A DNA stretch of 10,232 bases, from positions 1 through 10,232 of the forward strand of contig NZ_CALIII010000162.1 of NCBI RefSeq assembly GCF_938018145.1, in the 5' to 3' direction. Shown piece by piece: positions 7,108 to 10,232 of the stretch (within the stretch, counting starts at the first letter, position 1; each line of letters opens with the position of its first letter). A model generated the notes under the pieces. That model saw nothing but the letters and a program-made list of their open reading frames with translations, searched no databases and had not been told where the DNA came from. Made by a program: the position numbers and the translations under genes. The DNA is from an uncultured Campylobacter sp. GTDB taxonomy: Bacteria > Campylobacterota > Campylobacteria > Campylobacterales > Campylobacteraceae.

Positions 7108-7554
7108 TTATTCGCCCTCGACGTCTAGTTTTAGCGTGGCGCGCACGGCGTGGCCGAGCTTGACGTCCACTTCGTAGATGCCGGTCGCTTTTATAGTGTG
7201 AGCAAAGTCAAACGCCTTTTTATCTACGACTAGATGATGATTTTTTTCTAGCGCTTCTGAAATTTCATCCTTCGTCACCGCGCCAAATAGCGCTCCGTTT
7301 GCTCCGAGCGGCTTTTTAACCTTGAGCGTGATTTTTTCGATCTCGGATTTTAGCTTTTCTATATTTGCGATCTCGTATTTTAGCTCTTCGGCCTTGCGTT
7401 TTTGCTCGGCTTCGTACTGGCGCAAAACATCGGGGGTTGCAGCTTTTGCAAAGCCTTTGCCGATTAGGAAGTTATTTCCGTAGCCTTCTTTTACCTCTTT
7501 GATTTCGCCGGCTTTTCCGAGCGATTTTACGTCTTTTATTAGTAGTACTTTCAT
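7108..7554 (-). CDS. rplI: 50S ribosomal protein L9
   Basis: Binds 23S rRNA near the L1 stalk and helps keep the reading frame. The 148 residues are the usual length. The N-terminal RNA-binding domain carries the L9 signature, running from GKAGEIKEVKEGYGNNFLIG (13-32) into KGFAKAAT. A long connecting helix rich in Lys and Glu covers about 41-78, and the C-terminal domain includes PLGANGALFGAVT (81-93). The start has AAAGG six bases upstream, lying in the 13-base gap after argG. The stop directly abuts the hslV start. In many bacteria rplI follows rpsF and rpsR; here it lies between argG and hslV, the arrangement I recall from Campylobacter. Confidence 0.98.
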   Translation of the reverse strand: MKVLLIKDVKSLGKAGEIKEVKEGYGNNFLIGKGFAKAATPDVLRQYEAEQKRKAEELKYEIANIEKLKSEIEKITLKVKKPLGANGALFGAVTKDEISEALEKNHHLVVDKKAFDFAHTIKATGIYEVDVKLGHAVRATLKLDVEGE

Positions 7555-7567
7555 TTTTATCCTTTAT

Positions 7568-8791
7568 TTAGTTAAATTTGCGTCCGTTTTTGCGTCCGAT
7601 GATAAATCTTAGCGCGTTTAGCTTGATAAATCCGTTCGCATCTTTTTGATCAAACACGCTATCCTCTTCAAACGTGCAAAACGCCTCGCTAAAGAGATTG
7701 TCCGTCTTGCTGTCGCGTCCTAGCACGATGACGTTGCCTTTGTAGAGCTCGACTTTGACCGTGCCGTTTACGTTCTCTTGGCTCTTGTCGATGAGCGCTT
7801 GCAGCATGATACGCTCAGGCGACCACCAGTAGCCGTTATAGATGAGCTCTGCGTAGCGAGGCATCAGCTCGTCTTTTAGGTGCGCCGCGCCGCGGTCTAG
7901 CGTGATGCTCTCGATCGCGCGGTGAGCTTTTAGCATTATCGTGCCGCCCGGAGTTTCGTAGCAGCCGCGGCTTTTCATGCCGACCGAGCGGTTTTCTACG
8001 AGGTCGAGTCTGCCGATACCGTGTTTTGCGCCTAGGCGGTTTAGCTCGGCTAGCAGCGCCGCAGGGCTCATTTTTTTACCGTTTAAGCTAACCGGATCGC
8101 CTTTTTCGTAGCCTATTTCTATTATCTCGCTTTCGTTTGGCGCGTCTTTCGGGCTTACCGTCCAGCGCCACATATCGGCTTCCGGAGCGTGAGCAGGGTT
8201 TTCAAGCACTAAGCCCTCGTAGCTGATGTGGAGCAAATTTGCGTCCATAGAGTAGGGGCTTTTGCCCGGTTTCTTTTCTATTTTGATACCGTTTTTTTCG
8301 GCGTATTTTAGTAGCTTTTCGCGGCTGTTTAGATCCCATTCGCGCCAAGGGGCGATGATGGTTAGGTTATCTCCCAGCGCGTAGTAGCCTAGCTCAAAGC
8401 GCACTTGGTCGTTGCCTTTGCCGGTCGCTCCGTGACTCACGCCGTCGGCGCCTACTTTGGCGGCGATTTCGGCTTGTTTTTTAGCTATCAGCGGGCGAGC
8501 TATCGAGGTGCCTAGTAGATATTCGCCCTCGTAGACGGCGTTTGCTCTAAACATCGGAAATACGAAATCTCGCGCAAATTCCTCTTTTAAATCCTCTATA
8601 AATATATTTTCGGGTTTTATACCGAGCTCCAGCGCTTTTTGGCGTGCGGGTTCTAGCTCCTCGCCCTGACCGATATCGGCGGTAAAGGTCACCACTTCGC
8701 ATTTATACTCGTCTTGTAGCCATTTTAAAATAATGCTCGTATCAAGTCCGCCCGAATAGGCGAGAACGACTTTTTTCACGTCTTTTTTCAT
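7568..8791 (-). CDS. argG: Argininosuccinate synthase
   Basis: Joins citrulline and aspartate with ATP to give argininosuccinate, the next-to-last step of arginine synthesis, in the cytoplasm. The 407 residues fit the family. The PP-loop AYSGGLDTS is at 11-19. Substrate-binding signatures include [10 protein letters not shown] (91-100), [14 protein letters not shown] (120-133), [10 protein letters not shown] (178-187) and [17 protein letters not shown] (260-276), followed by CYETPGGT. An AAGGA ribosome site about six bases before the ATG and a promoter near 8821 make it the first gene of the argG-rplI-hslV-hslU-era operon. I see no recognisable arginine-repressor site. GC content is about half or more, typical of the right part of the window. 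Confidence 0.98.
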   Translation of the reverse strand: MKKDVKKVVLAYSGGLDTSIILKWLQDEYKCEVVTFTADIGQGEELEPARQKALELGIKPENIFIEDLKEEFARDFVFPMFRANAVYEGEYLLGTSIARPLIAKKQAEIAAKVGADGVSHGATGKGNDQVRFELGYYALGDNLTIIAPWREWDLNSREKLLKYAEKNGIKIEKKPGKSPYSMDANLLHISYEGLVLENPAHAPEADMWRWTVSPKDAPNESEIIEIGYEKGDPVSLNGKKMSPAALLAELNRLGAKHGIGRLDLVENRSVGMKSRGCYETPGGTIMLKAHRAIESITLDRGAAHLKDELMPRYAELIYNGYWWSPERIMLQALIDKSQENVNGTVKVELYKGNVIVLGRDSKTDNLFSEAFCTFEEDSVFDQKDANGFIKLNALRFIIGRKNGRKFN

Positions 8792-8813
8792 TCTCTATCC
8801 TTTATATTGAGAT

Positions 8814-8837
8814 GACGCGTATTTTAGCCAAATTTGA
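8814..8837 (-). promoter_or_regulatory. Probable promoter of the argG operon
   Basis: On the minus strand the -10 box TAAAAT (8826-8821) lies in CAAATTTGGCTAAAAT, behind an AT-rich stretch. Transcription would start near 8814, giving a 23-base leader with an AAGGA ribosome site. The same 16 bases stand on the other strand before the divergent gene. Confidence 0.6.
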
Positions 8838-8950
8838 TTAATTTGTTATAAATATCTCCGCTAAAATCGCGTACGCTAAACGTCAAATTTACATTAAATT
8901 TAATATGTAGCGGCGAGGAATTAAAAATTTAAGCCAAATTTGGCTAAAAT
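8821..8950. repeat. Perfect 16-base inverted repeat in the divergent promoter region
   Basis: CAAATTTGGCTAAAAT reads on the plus strand at 8935-8950 and on the minus strand at 8836-8821, 98 bases apart. Each copy contains the likely -10 box of the gene it faces. The plus-strand copy is also the right part of a 12-base palindrome GCCAAATTTGGC (8933-8944), which is not complete in the other copy. Confidence 0.8.
8855..8873 (+). promoter_or_regulatory. Possible upstream promoter of the S4-tsaE-lptB operon
   Basis: GCTAAAATCGC at 8860-8870 is an exact copy of the element at 8943-8953. Used as a -10 box it would start transcription near 8873 and give an 85-base leader without a ribosome site close to the start codon. 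A TATAAA at 8847-8852 lies just before it. Support is sequence resemblance only. Confidence 0.35.
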
Positions 8951-8957
8951 CGCCGCC
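8935..8957 (+). promoter_or_regulatory. Probable promoter of the S4-tsaE-lptB operon, nearly leaderless
   Basis: The -10 box TAAAAT at 8945-8950 predicts a transcript starting about 8957, one base before the ATG at 8958. No Shine-Dalgarno sequence precedes that ATG, which fits a leaderless or near-leaderless message. The similar element at 8860 is the alternative. Confidence 0.5.
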
Positions 8958-9203
8958 ATGAGAGTAGATAAGTTTTTAAATACCGTAAATATCACAAAAA
9001 GACGCGCGGTCAGCGAAGACATGTGCAAAAGCGGCGTCGTGAGCGTAAACGGCGTCGTCGCCAAACCGGCCAAAGAGGTCAAGATCGGCGACGTGATAAC
9101 GATCAAATTTTTAACGAGAGAGGCGCGCTACGAGGTGCTAGCGATCCCGGAGACCAAAAGTATCCCAAAATCAGCCCAAGCGCTATACGTAAAAGAGCTA
9201 TGA
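8958..9203 (+). CDS. Small S4-domain RNA-binding protein (Hsp15/RqcP-like)
   Basis: An 81-residue protein made almost wholly of one S4 domain: MRVDKFL (1-7), TKRRAVSEDM (13-22), GVVSVNGVVAKPAKEVKIGD (26-45). This is the alpha-L fold that binds structured RNA in Hsp15, RqcP and ribosomal S4. Such small proteins act on the large ribosomal subunit, often in rescue of stalled ribosomes; which role applies here cannot be read from sequence. I start at the ATG at 8958, because the in-frame TTG at 8940 lies inside the likely promoter and residue 1 of the S4 domain follows this ATG directly. No ribosome site is visible. The stop overlaps the tsaE start as ATGA. The same gene stands next to tsaE and lptB in C. 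jejuni as I recall. Confidence 0.9.
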   Translation: MRVDKFLNTVNITKRRAVSEDMCKSGVVSVNGVVAKPAKEVKIGDVITIKFLTREARYEVLAIPETKSIPKSAQALYVKEL

Positions 9204-9601
9204 TAGAGCTAAATTTGGGACTTGGCGAGCTTGAGGAGGTGGTAAAAATTTTACCCCAAAGCGGCGTCGTTATCTTGCAGGGAAATTTAGCTAGCGGCAA
9301 AACGACGCTAGTAAAAGCCATCGTAAAAGCTCGCGGCATCGATGCGGAGGTTACGTCGCCCACGTTTTCGGTTATGCAAAGCTACGGAGATAAAATTTAT
9401 CACTACGACATCTATCAAAACGGACTTGACGCGATTTTGCAAAACGGACTTTTTGAAAATTTGCTAGAAGATGGCCTGCACCTGGTAGAGTGGGGCGACG
9501 AGCGACTGGAAAAGGCGCTAGAAAATTTGGGCGAAAAATGCGTCAAGGTAGTCATCTCGCCTAGCCAAAAAGGGCGAAAATACGAGGTTTACGGTGCATA
9601 A
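9200..9601 (+). CDS. tsaE: tRNA t6A synthesis ATPase TsaE
   Basis: With TsaB and TsaD this small ATPase supports formation of threonylcarbamoyladenosine at position 37 of tRNAs that read ANN codons. The 133 residues are somewhat short of the E. coli protein but complete. Walker A is GNLASGKTT (28-36), followed by the family motif [10 protein letters not shown] (53-62), HYDIYQ (67-72) and VEWGD (95-99). The ATG at 9200 overlaps the stop of the S4 gene as ATGA; a longer reading from farther upstream would only translate the S4 gene in the wrong frame. The stop overlaps the lptB start by eight bases, so all three genes should be co-translated. Confidence 0.96.
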   Translation: MIELNLGLGELEEVVKILPQSGVVILQGNLASGKTTLVKAIVKARGIDAEVTSPTFSVMQSYGDKIYHYDIYQNGLDAILQNGLFENLLEDGLHLVEWGDERLEKALENLGEKCVKVVISPSQKGRKYEVYGA

Positions 9602-10232
9602 ATTAGAAGTTAAAGATTTACAAAAAACGATCAAAAAAACAAACATCATAAAAGGTATCTCGCTAGAGGTCAAAAGCGGAGAGGTAGTGGGGCTGCTGGG
9701 GCCAAACGGCGCTGGTAAAACGACGACGTTTTATATGATCTGCGGGCTCATCTCGCCAACTAGCGGCAGCGTGTTTTTAGACGGCGCAGACGTGACGAAG
9801 GTGCCGCTACATAAGCGCGCGCATATGGGTATCGGCTATCTGCCGCAAGAATCAAGTATATTTAAAGACCTCTCCGTCGAGGAAAATTTACTTCTTGGCG
9901 CCGAAATCCTATATAAAGATGAGGCCGTCCGCGAGAAAAAAGTAAATGAAATGCTAAATTTGCTAAATATCGAGCCCATACGCCTGCGAAAGGGCGTGAG
10001 TCTAAGCGGCGGCGAGCGCAGACGCTGCGAGATCGCTAGAAGCCTAATCATTACGCCTAAATTTTTGCTACTGGATGAGCCCTTTGCCGGCGTCGATCCG
10101 ATCGCCGTTAGCGACATACAAAGTATCGTTAGGGATCTAAAAAAGCTTGGCATCGGCGTGCTCATCACCGACCACAACGTCCGTGAGACGCTAGCCATCT
10201 GCGACCGCGCCTACGTGATCAAGGACGGCAGC
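9594..10232 (+). CDS. lptB: Lipopolysaccharide export ABC ATPase LptB, 3' end outside the window
   Basis: Cytoplasmic ATPase of the LptB2FGC complex, which extracts lipopolysaccharide from the inner membrane. 213 codons are present and the frame is open to the right edge; about 30 residues should be missing by comparison with E. coli LptB (241). Visible parts are Walker A GPNGAGKT (36-43), Q-loop LPQE (83-86), signature LSGGE (137-141), Walker B FLLLDEP (157-163), FAGVDP (164-169) and the switch histidine in TDHN (192-195). [16 protein letters not shown] (83-98) is typical of LptB rather than of amino-acid importers. The start is a GTG inside the end of tsaE, with GAGG at 9584-9587 six bases before it. 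In C. jejuni rpoN follows this gene; that cannot be seen here. Confidence 0.95.
   Translation, partial: MHKLEVKDLQKTIKKTNIIKGISLEVKSGEVVGLLGPNGAGKTTTFYMICGLISPTSGSVFLDGADVTKVPLHKRAHMGIGYLPQESSIFKDLSVEENLLLGAEILYKDEAVREKKVNEMLNLLNIEPIRLRKGVSLSGGERRRCEIARSLIITPKFLLLDEPFAGVDPIAVSDIQSIVRDLKKLGIGVLITDHNVRETLAICDRAYVIKDGS

Noticed and set aside
8933..8944. Palindrome GCCAAATTTGGC as a repressor operator
   Set aside because: Nearly the same string occurs inside hslU near 5691, so the abundance of AAATTT is a simpler explanation; only half is kept at the argG side.
8940..8957. TTG start for the S4 gene
   Set aside because: The TTG overlaps the likely promoter, and the S4 domain begins directly at the ATG at 8958.
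9023..9199. Long N-terminal extension of TsaE
   Set aside because: It is arginine-rich translation of the S4 gene in another frame; the ATG at 9200 overlaps the S4 stop and matches the family start.
9594..9601. Frameshift at the tsaE/lptB junction
   Set aside because: The frames overlap by eight bases with a separate GTG start and a GAGG site; both proteins are intact.
9836..10198. Minus-strand open frame inside lptB
   Set aside because: Shadow of lptB, whose ATPase motifs are all intact on the plus strand.

Overview
The window looks like a chromosomal segment of a Campylobacter, most likely one of the GC-richer species such as C. showae, C. rectus or C. curvus. Three things point there. 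The gene order era, hslU, hslV, rplI, argG, then divergent S4-protein, tsaE and lptB, is as I remember it from Campylobacter genomes. The hexamer AAATTT recurs very often in DNA that is otherwise close to half GC. The promoters have -10 boxes such as TGCTATAAT and GCTAAAAT with no clear -35. The species is inference; the genus is fairly secure.

Layout. Positions 1-4267 (minus strand) hold an AT-rich, tightly overlapped operon for an inner-membrane platform and outer-membrane secretin of the type IV pilus / type II secretion kind. In order of transcription it encodes a fused PilM/PilN-like (GspL-like) protein, a PilO/MshJ-like protein, a small exported PilP/MshK-like protein, a secretin (CtsD/MshL-like), and the first 41 codons of a further protein, probably CtsP, cut by the window edge. 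In Campylobacter the related cts genes are needed for DNA uptake in natural transformation. Positions 4268-4377 carry a small terminator for the upstream operon and a good promoter for this one. Positions 4378-8791 (minus strand) are a housekeeping operon: argG, rplI, hslV, hslU, era, with gaps of 13 bases or less or with overlaps. Positions 8792-8957 are a divergent promoter region with a perfect 16-base inverted repeat. Positions 8958-10232 (plus strand) hold an S4 RNA-binding protein, tsaE and lptB (cut by the window edge), each overlapping the next.

How the genes work together. ArgG makes argininosuccinate for arginine synthesis. L9 is a ribosomal protein, HslV and HslU form an ATP-dependent protease, and Era assists small-subunit assembly. 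On the other strand, TsaE supports the t6A tRNA modification and LptB powers lipopolysaccharide export. The exported apparatus at 1-4267 stands apart in function, base composition and promoter. I see no RNA gene, CRISPR array, insertion sequence or phage gene. No stretch over 300 bases lacks a gene. I found no clearly undescribed system; the most interesting parts are the fused platform protein and its MSHA-like operon, the composition break inside era, and the nearly leaderless promoter at 8950.
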